A stretch of DNA of 64,000 nucleotides from positions 5,642,001-5,706,000 of the forward strand of contig NZ_CP061008.1 of NCBI RefSeq assembly GCF_014490035.1. The letters run 5' to 3'. Made by a program: the position numbers and the translations under genes. Below, one piece after another: positions 1-9,722 of this stretch. The notes below the pieces were generated by a model. The model ran no database searches. It saw nothing but the letters and a program-made list of their open reading frames with translations, and was not told where the DNA came from. How positions within the stretch are numbered: position 1 is the first letter of the stretch; each line of letters begins with the position of its first letter. Origin of the DNA: Achromobacter xylosoxidans (GTDB taxonomy: Bacteria; Pseudomonadota; Gammaproteobacteria; Burkholderiales; Burkholderiaceae_B).

Positions 1-1
1 G

Positions 2-373
2 GCGCAAGGCATGCTGGACCTGAAACTCTTGAAAGGCTCGCTGGATGGGGTGCTGGAATCCGGCGACTACAGCCGCTTCTACATGCACCGCACCGGCCAC
101 TGGCTGGGCCTGGACGTGCACGATGTGGGCGACTACCGCCAGCCTGGCCCGACCCAGGGCGCCGAACGCCCCTGGCGCCAGCTGGAACCGGGCATGATGC
201 TGACGATCGAGCCCGGCATCTACGTGCGGCCCGCAGACGACGTGCCCGAGGCCTACTGGAACATCGGCATCCGCACCGAGGACGACGCGCTGGTCACGGA
301 CGAAGGCTGTGAACTCATCACCCGCGGCGTGCCGGTGCAGGCCGGCGAGATCGAAGCGCTGATGCGCGAGTAG
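2..373 (+). CDS. pepP: Xaa-Pro aminopeptidase P, C-terminal part (5' truncated by window edge)
   Basis: This is the C-terminal 123 or so residues of a metallopeptidase of family M24B, which removes the N-terminal residue next to a proline. The visible part carries the conserved pita-bread elements: the His-containing segment GHWLGLDVHDVG, the metal-ligand Glu in TIEPGIYV, and the final Glu in IGIRTEDD. The reading frame is open from base 2 and the stop is TAG at 371-373. In enterobacteria pepP lies just upstream of ubiH. Here the same neighbour follows after one inserted convergent gene, which supports the call. The start and the N-terminal domain lie outside the window. Confidence 0.9.
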   Translation, partial: AQGMLDLKLLKGSLDGVLESGDYSRFYMHRTGHWLGLDVHDVGDYRQPGPTQGAERPWRQLEPGMMLTIEPGIYVRPADDVPEAYWNIGIRTEDDALVTDEGCELITRGVPVQAGEIEALMRE

Positions 374-389
374 GCGCGCCGGGCTGGCG

Positions 390-863
390 CTAAAAGACGT
401 AGCCGTCCAGCCAGCCCATGGCGATCCAGGTGTAGACCACCACCATGGCGATGGCGAACATGGACACGATGGCGCCGACCAGGCAGGCCAGGATCGCGAC
501 CAGCACCGGACCCCAGCCGGTCCGGGTCGGCCGGCCCAGGCCCTCGTTGTAGAGGCGGTCGAATTTCTCGTCCGGCATCAGCGAGAACACCGCGCTCTCG
601 ATGAACCCGTCGACCATGGGAATGAACACCAGGAAGAAGGCGGGGTTGTCGTACCAGACGGGGTAGAAGCTGATAGCGCAGAACAGGCTGATCAGCGTGT
701 ATGCGGTCACCAGCCAGGCATGGCGGCGTCCCAGATACCACCAATGCGCCCCCACCGCTCCGAACAGGCAGGCCAGCAATCCGACCGCGACCTTTCCGCG
801 CGGGCGGCGGGTGGAAGCGGCGGAAACGGCGGACACTGGGGATGAGGCCTGGAGCTGCGTCAT
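390..863 (-). CDS. TM2-like small integral membrane protein
   Basis: A 157-residue membrane protein of unknown function. After about 25 polar N-terminal residues there is a TM2-type hairpin: VAVGLLACLFGAVGAHWWYL, a short basic turn, then a second hydrophobic span. Two more hydrophobic stretches follow, one around FFLVFIPMVDGFIESAVF and one near the C-terminus (AILACLVGAIVSMFAIAMVV). I chose ATG 863 (MTQLQ) because the 11 residues before it do not look like a natural N-terminus; an upstream ATG at 896 is possible. It is read against pepP and ubiH and leaves a 16-base gap to the pepP stop. TM2 proteins are often annotated but rarely assigned a role. Confidence 0.7.
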   Translation of the reverse strand: MTQLQASSPVSAVSAASTRRPRGKVAVGLLACLFGAVGAHWWYLGRRHAWLVTAYTLISLFCAISFYPVWYDNPAFFLVFIPMVDGFIESAVFSLMPDEKFDRLYNEGLGRPTRTGWGPVLVAILACLVGAIVSMFAIAMVVVYTWIAMGWLDGYVF

Positions 864-930
864 GTCGATCGACCGGAAAGAGGGCCACGGCGCCAAGACG
901 CGCCGGCTGCTGCGGATTGTAGTGGACGGT

Positions 931-936
931 TAAAAT
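931..936 (+). promoter_or_regulatory. -10 element of a probably leaderless ubiH promoter
   Basis: TAAAAT lies here and is followed by only six bases (ccgggc) before the ubiH ATG at 943. A start of transcription about 7 bases after the -10 box would fall on the A of the ATG. No Shine-Dalgarno sequence precedes the gene. The -35 box is not clear (CTGCTG at 907-912 is the best candidate). Confidence 0.45.
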
Positions 937-942
937 CCGGGC

Positions 943-2112
943 ATGACTTCATCCGCCTTCGACATAGCGATTCTAGGCGCGGGCCCGGTGGGCCGCGTGC
1001 TGGCCCTGATGCTGGCCCGCGTGGCGCCCGACCCCGCGCGCATCGCGCTGCTTGCCGGCAGCGCGCCCGCCGCGGTCGCGCCGTCGGCGGCGGTCCCCGC
1101 CACGGATCCCCGCGTGCTGGCCATGAACCATGGCAGCCGGGTGCTGCTGGAGTCGCTGCATGCCTGGCCCGAACGCTCGGCCGACATCCGCAACATCCAT
1201 GTATCGCAGCGCGGCCGGCTGGGCCGCACCCTGATCCAGAACACCGATTTCGGCGTGCCGCAGCTGGGCAGCGTGGTCGCCTATTCCGGCCTGCACGCCA
1301 AGCTGGACGAATGCGTGGCCGCTTGCGGCGTCACCGTGCTGCAAGGGCCGCCCGCGCGGATCGGCATGCAGGACGCAGACGGCGTGCGCGTCGAACAAGG
1401 CGACGCGACACTGCTGTGCCGGGTCGCAGTGCAATCCGACGGCGCGGGCGCGACCGACGTGCGCCGCGACTACGACCAACATGCGGTGCTGACCACGGCG
1501 TACGCCACCCTGCCCCGCCGCGGCTGGGCCTGGGAGCGCTTCACCGCCGAAGGCCCGCTGGCGCTGCTGCCGCACCCGCAGACGCCGGACGCCTATTCGG
1601 TGGTCTGGTGCAGCGCGCCCGAGCGCGCCGCCGAACTGGCGGCGCTGGACAACGCCGCGTTTTCGCGGGCGCTGTCCGCCGCCTTCGGCGACCGCCTGGG
1701 ACGGCTTTCCAGCCAGGCGCCGCGACATGTCTTCCCGCTGGCGCTGAGCGCCCGCCGCGCCCAGGTGCACGGCCGCGTGGCGGCCATCGGCAATGCCGCG
1801 CAAACCCTGCATCCGGTCGCAGGCCAGGGCCTGAACCTGGGCCTGCGCGACGCGGCCCGCCTGGCCCAGACGCTGGGCAGCTGGCTGGCCCATCCGGACG
1901 TCAATCCCGGTTCCGCCCTGGCGGAATTCGCCGGGGCGCGCCACGTGGACCGCTTCATCACCGCCGGCCTGACCGATCTGATGCCTCGCATCTTCTCGAC
2001 CGGCCTGGCGCCGGTGGAGCATGCCTGCGGCCTGGCCTTATTGGGGATGGATCTGGCCTCTCCGCTGCGCGCGCCGCTGGCGCAACATCTGCTGCAAGGT
2101 TTCCGCGCCTGA
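943..2112 (+). CDS. ubiH: UbiH-family FAD monooxygenase of ubiquinone biosynthesis
   Basis: A 389-residue flavoprotein hydroxylase of the UbiH/UbiF/VisC/COQ6 family, which adds ring hydroxyls during ubiquinone synthesis at the inner membrane. The N-terminal FAD-binding Rossmann motif is visible as ILGAGPVGRVLALMLAR. The family's second FAD motif near residue 280 reads AIGNAAQTLHPVAGQGLNLG, closest to UbiH in my memory. The upstream pepP fits the pepP-ubiH association seen in other proteobacteria. I cannot separate UbiH from its paralogues UbiF, UbiI or UbiM with certainty from sequence alone, so the ring position hydroxylated is not certain. Confidence 0.8.
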   Translation: MTSSAFDIAILGAGPVGRVLALMLARVAPDPARIALLAGSAPAAVAPSAAVPATDPRVLAMNHGSRVLLESLHAWPERSADIRNIHVSQRGRLGRTLIQNTDFGVPQLGSVVAYSGLHAKLDECVAACGVTVLQGPPARIGMQDADGVRVEQGDATLLCRVAVQSDGAGATDVRRDYDQHAVLTTAYATLPRRGWAWERFTAEGPLALLPHPQTPDAYSVVWCSAPERAAELAALDNAAFSRALSAAFGDRLGRLSSQAPRHVFPLALSARRAQVHGRVAAIGNAAQTLHPVAGQGLNLGLRDAARLAQTLGSWLAHPDVNPGSALAEFAGARHVDRFITAGLTDLMPRIFSTGLAPVEHACGLALLGMDLASPLRAPLAQHLLQGFRA

Positions 2113-2214
2113 ACGCTTCCCTATCCGCCCCCGATAATGGGGCGGTTGTCTGCTTTCGCCTTCCCTTGTTACGAATTGTTCTCCAGGTGACAAAGAGGGT
2201 ACGAGCGAGCCGGT

Positions 2215-2220
2215 TAAAAT
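2215..2220 (+). promoter_or_regulatory. -10 element of a probably leaderless dusB-fis promoter
   Basis: TAAAAT is followed by six bases (gtgagc) and then the dusB ATG at 2227, the same spacing as at ubiH. There is no Shine-Dalgarno sequence. The -35 region is weak or absent by eye. Confidence 0.45.
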
Positions 2221-2226
2221 GTGAGC

Positions 2227-3252
2227 ATGCGCATAGGTCAATGGACCCTTCCCAACAACGTGCTGGTCGCGCCCATGGCGGGCGTGACGGACCGTCCTTT
2301 CCGCCAGCTTTGCAAGAAGCTGGGGGCGGGCTATGCCGTCTCGGAAATGGCCGCGAGCAACCCCAAGCTGTGGGATAGCGTCAAAACCTCCCGCCGCTTG
2401 AACCATGACGGCGAGATCGCCCCCATTTCGGTGCAGATCGCCGGCGCCGACCCCGCCATGATGGCGGAGGCGGCGGTGTTCAACGCCAGCAAGGGCGCCC
2501 GGATCATCGACATCAACATGGGCTGCCCGGTCAAGAAGGTCTGCAACGTGGCCTCCGGGTCGGCGCTCTTGCGCCATGAAGACCAGATCGCCCGCATCCT
2601 GGACGCGGTGGTATCCGCCTGCGCGCCGCTGGACGTGCCGGTGACCCTGAAGACCCGCACCGGCTGGGACCGCGAAAGCCGCAATGCCCTGCGGGTGGCG
2701 AAAATGGCCGAAAACGCCGGCATCGCCGCCCTGACCCTGCACGGCCGCACCCGCGCCGACCTCTATACGGGCGAGGCGGAATATGACACTATCCGCGCCG
2801 TCAAGGCCGAGCTGAAAATCCCCGTTGTCGCCAACGGAGATATCACTACGCCCGAAAAAGCCCGGCACGTCCTGGATTACACTGGCGCCGACGCGGTCAT
2901 GATCGGCCGGGCGGCTCAAGGCCGTCCCTGGATTTTCCGCGAAATCGACCACTACCTGCGCACGGGCGAAACACTGGCCCCTCCCTCCTATGGGGAAATG
3001 CGCGAGCTGCTGCTCGAACATCTCGACGACCACTACCGGTTTTACGGCGAGCACACCGGCGTACGCACGGCGCGCAAGCACATAGGCTGGTATCTGGACG
3101 GCCTGCCGGGGGCGGATTCGTTCTGCGCCCGCATGAATCTGATCGACAACACCCGCGACCAGTGGCGGGCCGTGTCGGACTGGTTCGACCTTATCTCGCG
3201 CGACGGCGGATCCCATCCGGCGCCGGTCGCAGAAGCCCTGCTGGCGGCATAA
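2227..3252 (+). CDS. dusB: tRNA-dihydrouridine synthase B
   Basis: A 341-residue FMN enzyme that reduces uridines in the D-loop of tRNA using NADPH. Family marks are the N-terminal APMAGVTDRPFR, the catalytic-Cys segment NMGCPVKKVCNV, the phosphate-binding NGDI and GRAAQGRPW. The gene is followed 36 bases later by fis, the classical dusB-fis operon of proteobacteria. ATG 2227 is preferred; an in-frame GTG at 2221 would add two residues. Confidence 0.95.
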   Translation: MRIGQWTLPNNVLVAPMAGVTDRPFRQLCKKLGAGYAVSEMAASNPKLWDSVKTSRRLNHDGEIAPISVQIAGADPAMMAEAAVFNASKGARIIDINMGCPVKKVCNVASGSALLRHEDQIARILDAVVSACAPLDVPVTLKTRTGWDRESRNALRVAKMAENAGIAALTLHGRTRADLYTGEAEYDTIRAVKAELKIPVVANGDITTPEKARHVLDYTGADAVMIGRAAQGRPWIFREIDHYLRTGETLAPPSYGEMRELLLEHLDDHYRFYGEHTGVRTARKHIGWYLDGLPGADSFCARMNLIDNTRDQWRAVSDWFDLISRDGGSHPAPVAEALLAA

Positions 3253-3288
3253 CCGCCTCAACACCAACATAAAAATATCTGTACTCAA

Positions 3289-3528
3289 ATGAGCAAGAAA
3301 GATGTCCTGGAAGAATGCGTGCGCGCCAGCCTGGAGCGCTATTTCGAAGACTTGGGCGAATCCGAACCCCACGACATGTGGGACATGGTGATGCGCTGCG
3401 TGGAGCGCCCGGTGCTTGAAGTGGCGTTGGAAAGGTCGGGCGGCAACCAGTCGCGGGCATCCGAAATGCTGGGCATCACCCGCAACACCCTGCGCAAGAA
3501 GTTGCTGGCGCACAATATCCAGGTATAG
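3289..3528 (+). CDS. fis: Fis-family nucleoid protein / DNA-binding regulator
   Basis: A 79-residue protein with the Fis C-terminal helix-turn-helix ([21 protein letters not shown]). It bends DNA and regulates rRNA promoters and recombination in relatives. It is shorter at the N-terminus than E. coli Fis (98 residues), as is usual in beta-proteobacteria. Its place directly behind dusB supports the call. Translation starts at ATG 3289 after an A/T-rich stretch (cataaaaatatctg). Confidence 0.93.
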   Translation: MSKKDVLEECVRASLERYFEDLGESEPHDMWDMVMRCVERPVLEVALERSGGNQSRASEMLGITRNTLRKKLLAHNIQV

Positions 3529-3629
3529 CTTTCGTGCGCGGGCGGCAGGCGCATCGCGCCGCCCGCTCCCCCAGATTTCCCATCCGACCTGAACGAGAAA
3601 GGCGCTCCCGCCCCACTCCGTCCCTCACC

Positions 3630-5219
3630 ATGAAAATCGAAACCGCCCTGCTTTCGGTGTCCGACAAGACCGGCATCGTTGAATTTGCCCGCGCCCTGGC
3701 CGCGCGCGGCGTGCGCCTGCTGTCCACCGGCGGCACCGCCAAGCTGCTGGCCGACTCCGGCCTGACCGTCACCGAAGTGGCGGCCCACACGGGTTCGCCC
3801 GAAATTCTCGATGGCCGCGTCAAGACGCTGCATCCGAAGATCCACGGCGGCCTGCTGGCGCGCCGCGACAGCGCCGAGCACATGGACACCATCAAGGCGG
3901 CCGGCATCGACCGCATCGACATGCTGGTGGTCAATCTGTACCCGTTCCGCGAAACCGTGGCCAAGCCGGACTGCACCTTCACCGACGCCGTCGAAAACAT
4001 CGACATCGGCGGCCCGGCCATGCTGCGCGCGGCGGCCAAGAACCACGGCACCGAAGCCGGCGGCGTGACCGTGGTGATCGACCCCGTCGACTACTCGCGC
4101 GTGCTGGCCGAAATGGACAAGGGCGGCAACACCTCCTACGGCCTGCGCCTGGCGCTGGCCTCCAAGGTCTACGCCCACACCGCCGCCTACGACGGCGCCA
4201 TCGCCGCCTACCTGACCAGCCTGGCCGAAGCCGAGCCGAAGCAGGAAGCCGTGCCGGCCCGCAACGAATGGCCCGGCACCCTGACCCTGCAGGTCAAGCA
4301 GGAACAGGCCTTGCGCTACGGCGAGAACCCGCACCAGACCGCCGCCTTCTACGTGGACGCACAGCGTCCGGCCGGCCTGCTGGGCAACTACCGCCAGCTG
4401 CAGGGCAAGGAACTGTCCTACAACAACATTGCGGACGCCGACGCCGCCTGGGAATGCGCGCGCAGCTTCGAAGCGCCTGCCTGCGTCATCGTCAAGCATG
4501 CCAACCCCTGCGGCGTGGCCGTCGCGGCCGACACGCTGGGCGCCTACCAGCAGGCCTTCAAGACCGACCCGACCTCGGCCTTCGGCGGCATCATCGCCTT
4601 CAACCGCCCGGTGGACGCCGCCACGGCCGAAGCCGTGAGCTCGCAGTTCCTGGAAGTGCTGCTGGCTCCCGCCTATGACGGCGCCGCGCTGGCCATCCTG
4701 GCCGCCAAGAAGAACGTGCGCGTGCTGGAAGTGCCGATGGGCACTGGCCAGAACGCCTTCGACATCAAGCGCGTGGGCGGCGGCTGGCTGGTGCAGAGCC
4801 CGGACGCCTACAACGTGCCGCGCGACGCGCTCAAGGTCGTCACCAAGCGCCAACCCACCGAAGCCGAGATGAACGACCTGATGTTCGCCTGGAAGGTCGC
4901 CAAGTACGTCAAGTCCAACGCCATCGTGTTCGTGGGCGGCGGCATGACCCTGGGCGTGGGCGCCGGCCAGATGAGCCGTATCGACTCGGCCCGCATCGCC
5001 TCGATCAAGGCGGAAAACGCCGGCCTGACCCTGAAGGGTTCGGCCGTGGCGTCGGACGCTTTCTTCCCGTTCCGCGACGGCCTGGACGTGGTGGTGGCCG
5101 CTGGCGCGACCTGCGTGATCCAGCCGGGCGGCAGCGTGCGCGACGACGAAGTGATTGCCGCGGCCGACGAGCACGGCATCGCCATGGTGCTGACCGGCAC
5201 CCGCCACTTCCGCCACTGA
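3630..5219 (+). CDS. purH: Bifunctional AICAR formyltransferase / IMP cyclohydrolase
   Basis: A 529-residue cytosolic enzyme for the last two steps of IMP synthesis. The N-terminal cyclohydrolase domain begins [16 protein letters not shown] and contains STGGTAKLL and the substrate loop HPKIHGGLL. The C-terminal transformylase domain carries the catalytic KHANPCGVA motif and ends in [10 protein letters not shown]. The start at ATG 3630 gives the family length; the frame is open upstream, but that segment does not resemble PurH. The stop TGA shares its A with the ruvC ATG, so the two genes are translationally coupled. Confidence 0.97.
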   Translation: MKIETALLSVSDKTGIVEFARALAARGVRLLSTGGTAKLLADSGLTVTEVAAHTGSPEILDGRVKTLHPKIHGGLLARRDSAEHMDTIKAAGIDRIDMLVVNLYPFRETVAKPDCTFTDAVENIDIGGPAMLRAAAKNHGTEAGGVTVVIDPVDYSRVLAEMDKGGNTSYGLRLALASKVYAHTAAYDGAIAAYLTSLAEAEPKQEAVPARNEWPGTLTLQVKQEQALRYGENPHQTAAFYVDAQRPAGLLGNYRQLQGKELSYNNIADADAAWECARSFEAPACVIVKHANPCGVAVAADTLGAYQQAFKTDPTSAFGGIIAFNRPVDAATAEAVSSQFLEVLLAPAYDGAALAILAAKKNVRVLEVPMGTGQNAFDIKRVGGGWLVQSPDAYNVPRDALKVVTKRQPTEAEMNDLMFAWKVAKYVKSNAIVFVGGGMTLGVGAGQMSRIDSARIASIKAENAGLTLKGSAVASDAFFPFRDGLDVVVAAGATCVIQPGGSVRDDEVIAAADEHGIAMVLTGTRHFRH

Positions 5220-5767
5220 TGCGCGTCCTCGGCATCGATCCCGGCCTGCGCCGCACCGGCTTCGGCGTGATCGATGCCGACGGCCCGCGGCTGCGCTATG
5301 TGGCCAGCGGGACCATCGTGGTCCCGCCGGCGCTGGCGCTGTCCGAACGCCTCAAGGTCATCCTGGACAATCTGCGCCAGGTGGCCCGCGACACGCAACC
5401 CGACGTGGCCGCGCTGGAAATCATCTTCCTGAACACCAACCCAGCCTCCACCCTGCTGCTGGGCCAGGCGCGCGGCGCGGCGCTGTGCGCGCTGGCCGAC
5501 AGTTCGCTGCCCGTGCACGAGTACACCGCGCTGCAGATCAAGAAAGCCGTGGTCGGCACCGGCCGCGCCGCCAAGGAGCAGGTGCAGATGATGGTGCAGC
5601 ATCTGCTGTCGCTGGATGGCGCGCCCGCGCCCGACTCGGCCGACGCGCTGGCCTGCGCCATCTGCCATGCCCATGCCGGCCCGCTGCAGGACAAGCTCGA
5701 ACGCCTGGGCGCGTCCCTGCGCATGAGCGGCAAGACCCGCATCCGCAACGGCCGTCTGATCGGCTGA
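5219..5767 (+). CDS. ruvC: Holliday junction resolvase RuvC
   Basis: A 182-residue endonuclease that cuts Holliday junctions bound by RuvAB. Acidic metal ligands are visible in [13 protein letters not shown] (Asp7), [11 protein letters not shown] (Glu near 66) and [13 protein letters not shown] near the C-terminus. The ATG overlaps the purH stop by one base. ruvA follows after a 125-base gap containing a possible separate promoter (TAGAAT at 5834-5839). Confidence 0.96.
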   Translation: MRVLGIDPGLRRTGFGVIDADGPRLRYVASGTIVVPPALALSERLKVILDNLRQVARDTQPDVAALEIIFLNTNPASTLLLGQARGAALCALADSSLPVHEYTALQIKKAVVGTGRAAKEQVQMMVQHLLSLDGAPAPDSADALACAICHAHAGPLQDKLERLGASLRMSGKTRIRNGRLIG

Positions 5768-5892
5768 ACCTCCGACACGCCGCGATTTTCCGCGAGGCGG
5801 GGCCGGTTCCCGCCGCATGCGCGCCCGCGCGTATAGAATCCCCGCATTCGCCGCGCATTCAGCGGCCTCACCATTGCCAGGCCACCATCACC

Positions 5893-6465
5893 ATGATCGG
5901 ACGCATCACCGGAACCCTGATCGAGAAACTCCCGCCCACCATCTGCGTGGACGTGGGCGGTCTGGGCTATGACATCGACGTGCCCATGAGCACGCTGTAC
6001 TCGCTGCCCGACACGGGCGCGCGCGTCACGCTCTACACGCACCTGACGGTGCGCGAAGACGCCCACATCCTGTACGGCTTCGCCTCGGCCGGCGAACGCA
6101 GCGCTTTCCGCGAACTGATCAAGGTCAGCGGCATCGGCGCGCGCACCGCGCTGTCTGTACTGTCGGGCCTGTCGGTGGCGGACCTGGCGCAGGCCATTAC
6201 GCTGCAGGAATCGGGCCGCCTGACGCGCGTGCCCGGCATTGGCAAGAAGACCGCCGAACGCCTGCTGCTGGAAATGCGCGGCAAGCTGGGCGCGGACATC
6301 GGCGCCTCGCCGCACGCGGCGCCGGACAACCAGTCGGACATCCTGAATGCGCTGCTGGCGCTGGGCTACTCGGAAAAGGAATCGCTGTCGGCGCTGAAGA
6401 CGCTGCCCGAGGGCGTGGGCGTGTCCGACGGGATCAAGCAGGCGTTGAAGGCGCTGGTGCGCTGA
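5893..6465 (+). CDS. ruvA: Holliday junction DNA helicase subunit RuvA
   Basis: A 190-residue protein that binds the four-way junction as a tetramer and loads RuvB. It has the N-terminal OB fold ([15 protein letters not shown]), two helix-hairpin-helix motifs ([15 protein letters not shown] and [16 protein letters not shown]) and the C-terminal RuvB-binding domain ([16 protein letters not shown]). ruvB does not follow. It lies about 2.1 kb away in the opposite orientation, beyond two unrelated genes. Confidence 0.96.
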   Translation: MIGRITGTLIEKLPPTICVDVGGLGYDIDVPMSTLYSLPDTGARVTLYTHLTVREDAHILYGFASAGERSAFRELIKVSGIGARTALSVLSGLSVADLAQAITLQESGRLTRVPGIGKKTAERLLLEMRGKLGADIGASPHAAPDNQSDILNALLALGYSEKESLSALKTLPEGVGVSDGIKQALKALVR

Positions 6466-6472
6466 AACCGGC

Positions 6473-7381
6473 TTACAGGTAGCGCGGAGCCACCGCTTCC
6501 AGCCCCGTCGGCACCACGTGCAGTTCGGGCGCGATCGGTCCGCTGCAGATATTGTCGCGGCGCAAGGAGTCCAGGTTGTCGCGCGACATCAGCGGCGTGC
6601 CAGGCATGCATTCGAACAGCCGGGCCTGCATGCGGCCCACGCCCATGGGCATGCTGACCACGGGCCGCGGATGGCCGCTCCAGGCGGCGCACAGGCGAGC
6701 GATCTCGCCCAGCGTGTAGACCTGGGGCCCGCCCAGTTCATAGGTCTTGCCGCAGGTGTGCGTATTGCCCAGCGCCGAAACGATCGCGGCGACCACGTCG
6801 CCCACATAGACCGGCTGCATGCGCACGTGCGCGCCCGCCAGCGGCAGCACCGGCAGCCAGCGCGCCAGGCCAGCGAACATATTGGTGAATTTGTCGTCCG
6901 GGCCGAAGACCACCGAAGGGCGGAAGATGGTCCAGCCCCCATCCCGATTGCCCTGGAATTCCTGCTTGATGGCGACTTCGCCGTCGCCCTTGGAACGCTG
7001 GTACATGCTGTCGCCGTTGGAATCGGCGCCCAGCGCGCTGATGTGTATCAGCCTGCGCACGCCCTGGCGGCGACACGCTTGCGCGATGCGCTGCGGCAGC
7101 AGCACGTGGGCCCGCGCGAACGCCGAGCCATAGGGACGGCCGGCGTTGCCGTGCAGGATGCCCACCAGGTTGATGACCGCGTCGCAACCCTGCGCCAGGC
7201 CGTCCAGCGTGGCGTCGTCGTGCACGTCGCATTCGAGCAGGGTGACGGTGGGAAGAATCTGCAGGTCGCGCCCGCGGCTGTAAAGCCGGGTGGGCACGAC
7301 GATCTGATGCTGATCCGCGGAAAGCCGCGCTACCAGATGACGGCCGATGAAACCGGTGCCGCCGATGACAAGGATACGCAT
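6473..7381 (-). CDS. NAD(P)-binding epimerase-like protein, complex I NDUFA9 family
   Basis: A 302-residue atypical SDR of the NDUFA9-like group. It has the N-terminal dinucleotide-binding motif GGTGFIGRHL, the sequence DAVINLVGIL in the usual asparagine position and HISALGAD. The typical catalytic YxxxK is present only in the form MYQRSKGDGE. Members are often annotated as complex I NDUFA9-like subunits or NAD-dependent epimerases; the role in bacteria is not settled. It converges with ruvA with only 7 bases between stops. Confidence 0.75.
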   Translation of the reverse strand: MRILVIGGTGFIGRHLVARLSADQHQIVVPTRLYSRGRDLQILPTVTLLECDVHDDATLDGLAQGCDAVINLVGILHGNAGRPYGSAFARAHVLLPQRIAQACRRQGVRRLIHISALGADSNGDSMYQRSKGDGEVAIKQEFQGNRDGGWTIFRPSVVFGPDDKFTNMFAGLARWLPVLPLAGAHVRMQPVYVGDVVAAIVSALGNTHTCGKTYELGGPQVYTLGEIARLCAAWSGHPRPVVSMPMGVGRMQARLFECMPGTPLMSRDNLDSLRRDNICSGPIAPELHVVPTGLEAVAPRYL

Positions 7382-7485
7382 GCCGCAGCCCCTGTTCGTC
7401 AGGATTCAGTTCCGATTCTGCCTTGCACACGCTACAACCGCAAGCGCGCATCGGCGGCCCCGCGTGGGGACCGCCCGAGGGGGAA

Positions 7486-8451
7486 TCAACCCGCCAGCAG
7501 CTTGGCGTAGGCCGGAAGGTCGACGTTGCCGCCGCTGATGATGACGCCGACCCGCGCGCCGCGTACCGGCACCACGTTCTGCATGACCGCGGCCGCGCCC
7601 AGGCAGCCTGTGGGTTCCACCACCATCTTCATGCGTTCGGCGAAGAACCGCATGGTGGTGACCAGCTGTTCGTCCGTGACGGTGACGATGTCGCGCACAT
7701 GCTGCTGGATGAGCGGGAAGGTCAGGTTGCCCAGGTGGGTCGTGGCGGCGCCGTCGGCCAGGGTCTTGGGCGCCGGGATTCGGACGATTTCACCTTTGCG
7801 CAAGGACTGCTGGCCGTCGTTGCCGGCCTCGGGCTCGACGCCGTAGACCAGGCAGCGCGGGCTCAGCGCGTAGGCGGACAGGGCCGACCCCGACAGCAGG
7901 CCGCCGCCGCCCAGGCAGACGAACAGGTAGTCCAGTTCGCCCACTTCCTCGAACAGTTCCTTGGCGGCGGTGCCCTGGCCGGCGATCACGTCTTCATGGT
8001 CGTAGGGCGGGATCAGGGTGGCGCCGGTTTCGGCCTGGATGCGGCGGGCGATCGCCTCGCGGTCCTCGGTGTAGCGGTCGTAGGTGACGATCTTGCCGCC
8101 ATAGCCTTCCGTCGCCGCGCGCTTGGCCGCGGGGGCGTCCAGCGGCATGATGATGGTGGCCTGCACGCCTTGCAGCTTGGAGGCCAGGGCGATGGCCTGC
8201 GCGTGGTTGCCCGACGAAAACGTGACCACGCCGGCGGCGCGCTGTTCCGGAGTCAGGCGGGCGATGGCGTTGTAGCCGCCGCGGAACTTGAAAGCGCCCA
8301 TGCGCTGGAAGTTCTCGCACTTGAAGAAGACCGACGCGCCGCTGATCGCATCGGCGGTGGTCGAGGTCAGTACGGGCGTGCGGTGCGCGTTGCCGGCCAG
8401 GCGCTCGCTGGCGCGCACGACGTCGTCATAGGTGGGCAATTCGGGCTGCAT
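7486..8451 (-). CDS. PLP-dependent threonine/serine dehydratase-family enzyme
   Basis: A 321-residue fold-type II pyridoxal-phosphate enzyme of the threonine ammonia-lyase / serine racemase / threo-3-hydroxyaspartate dehydratase group. The cofactor lysine sits in RMGAFKFRGGYNA, the substrate loop is FSSGNHAQA, and the phosphate-binding glycine loop is CLGGGGLLSG. It lacks the C-terminal ACT regulatory domain of biosynthetic IlvA, so a catabolic or racemase-like role is more likely. The exact substrate cannot be read from sequence. It sits between the NDUFA9-like gene and ruvB, all on the minus strand. Confidence 0.82.
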   Translation of the reverse strand: MQPELPTYDDVVRASERLAGNAHRTPVLTSTTADAISGASVFFKCENFQRMGAFKFRGGYNAIARLTPEQRAAGVVTFSSGNHAQAIALASKLQGVQATIIMPLDAPAAKRAATEGYGGKIVTYDRYTEDREAIARRIQAETGATLIPPYDHEDVIAGQGTAAKELFEEVGELDYLFVCLGGGGLLSGSALSAYALSPRCLVYGVEPEAGNDGQQSLRKGEIVRIPAPKTLADGAATTHLGNLTFPLIQQHVRDIVTVTDEQLVTTMRFFAERMKMVVEPTGCLGAAAVMQNVVPVRGARVGVIISGGNVDLPAYAKLLAG

Positions 8452-8560
8452 GGGCTTGGGTCCTTTGATCGCGGAGAATAATCAAAACCTCCGGATGATA
8501 AACCCGCGGCCGACTTCGGGCGCCGTCCGGCGCCCGGGTTCGGTCCGATTTGCCGGCAGC

Positions 8561-9634
8561 CTACTTCCCGAAGAGATCGCCCGAACCCGCCGTGGCGCCG
8601 GCCGGCGGAGTCAGCCCCAGGTGGCGCCAGGTGGTCAGCGTGGCGGTGCGGCCGCGCGGCGTGCGCTGCAGATAGCCATGCTGGATGAGATAGGGTTCGA
8701 TCACGTCCTCGATGGTGTCGCGCTCTTCGCCGATGGCGGCGGCCAGGCTGTCCACGCCGACGGGACCGCCATCGAACTTGTGGATGATGGCTTCGAGCAG
8801 CTTGCGGTCCATCAGGTCCAGGCCCTGCGGGTCCACTTCCAGCATGGCCAGCGCGCGGCCCGCAACGTCCGCATCGATGGTGCCGCCGGCCTTGACCTCG
8901 GCGTAGTCGCGCACCCGGCGCAGCAGCCGGTTGGCGATGCGGGGCGTGCCGCGGGCGCGGCGCGCGACTTCGGCCGCGCCGTCCGGCGTGATGCCGGCGT
9001 TCAGGAGGCCGGCGCTGCGCGTGACGATGTGGCCGAGATCGGCGGCGTTGTAGAACTCCAGCCGCGACACGATGCCGAAGCGATCCCGCAGGGGGTTGGT
9101 CAGCATGCCGGCGCGGGTGGTGGCGCCGACCAGGGTGAAGGGCTGCAGGTCCAGCTTCACGCTGCGCGCGGCGGGGCCTTCGCCGATCAGGATGTCGATC
9201 TGGAAATCCTCCAGCGCCGGATAGAGGATTTCCTCGACCACGGGCGACAGGCGGTGGATTTCGTCGATGAACAGGACGTCGTTCTTTTCCAGGTTGGTCA
9301 GAAGCGCCGCCAGGTCGCCCGGGCGCTCCAGCACCGGACCGGAGGTCTGGCGCAGCTGCACGCCCATTTCATGCGCAATGATGTGGGCCAGCGTGGTCTT
9401 GCCCAGGCCCGGGGGACCGAATAGCAACACGTGGTCCAGGGCCTCCCCGCGCTTCCTGGCCGCGGCGATGAAGATCTCCAGCTGCTCGCGGGCGCGTTGC
9501 TGGCCGACATACTCGTCCAGCGCCTTGGGCCGCAGGGCGCGTTCGATCGACTCCTCGTTGGGCGAGACCGGCTGCGGCGCCACGATACGGGGGGCGTCGG
9601 GACGGGAGGAAAGCGAATCGGACTGGATGGCCAT
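8561..9634 (-). CDS. ruvB: Holliday junction branch migration ATPase RuvB
   Basis: A 357-residue AAA+ motor that drives branch migration with RuvA. Walker A is [11 protein letters not shown], Walker [12 protein letters not shown], sensor 1 LVGATTRAG, and the C-terminal winged helix includes [14 protein letters not shown] 9634 (MAIQSD) was chosen because it gives family length; the frame is open for another 123 codons upstream, but those residues are low-complexity antisense of the kinase gene. The gene is detached from ruvCA. Confidence 0.96.
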   Translation of the reverse strand: MAIQSDSLSSRPDAPRIVAPQPVSPNEESIERALRPKALDEYVGQQRAREQLEIFIAAARKRGEALDHVLLFGPPGLGKTTLAHIIAHEMGVQLRQTSGPVLERPGDLAALLTNLEKNDVLFIDEIHRLSPVVEEILYPALEDFQIDILIGEGPAARSVKLDLQPFTLVGATTRAGMLTNPLRDRFGIVSRLEFYNAADLGHIVTRSAGLLNAGITPDGAAEVARRARGTPRIANRLLRRVRDYAEVKAGGTIDADVAGRALAMLEVDPQGLDLMDRKLLEAIIHKFDGGPVGVDSLAAAIGEERDTIEDVIEPYLIQHGYLQRTPRGRTATLTTWRHLGLTPPAGATAGSGDLFGK

Positions 9635-9704
9635 GGTGCGGGAACGACAAAATGCTGAGCAGGATGCATCGTACCGTAGCGCGACCCGCCCCGGGGAGAA
9701 GCGA

Positions 9705-9720
9705 GCGCCCTTGCGGGCGC
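9705..9720. repeat. GC hairpin after the histidine kinase gene
   Basis: An inverted repeat GCGCCC-ttgc-GGGCGC just past the kinase stop. It has no T-run on either strand, so it is not a clear intrinsic terminator. Confidence 0.35.
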
Positions 9721-9722
9721 CC

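Noticed and set aside
5767..5893. Small gene between ruvC and ruvA
   Set aside because: Only a promoter-like TAGAAT and no frame with a ribosome site.
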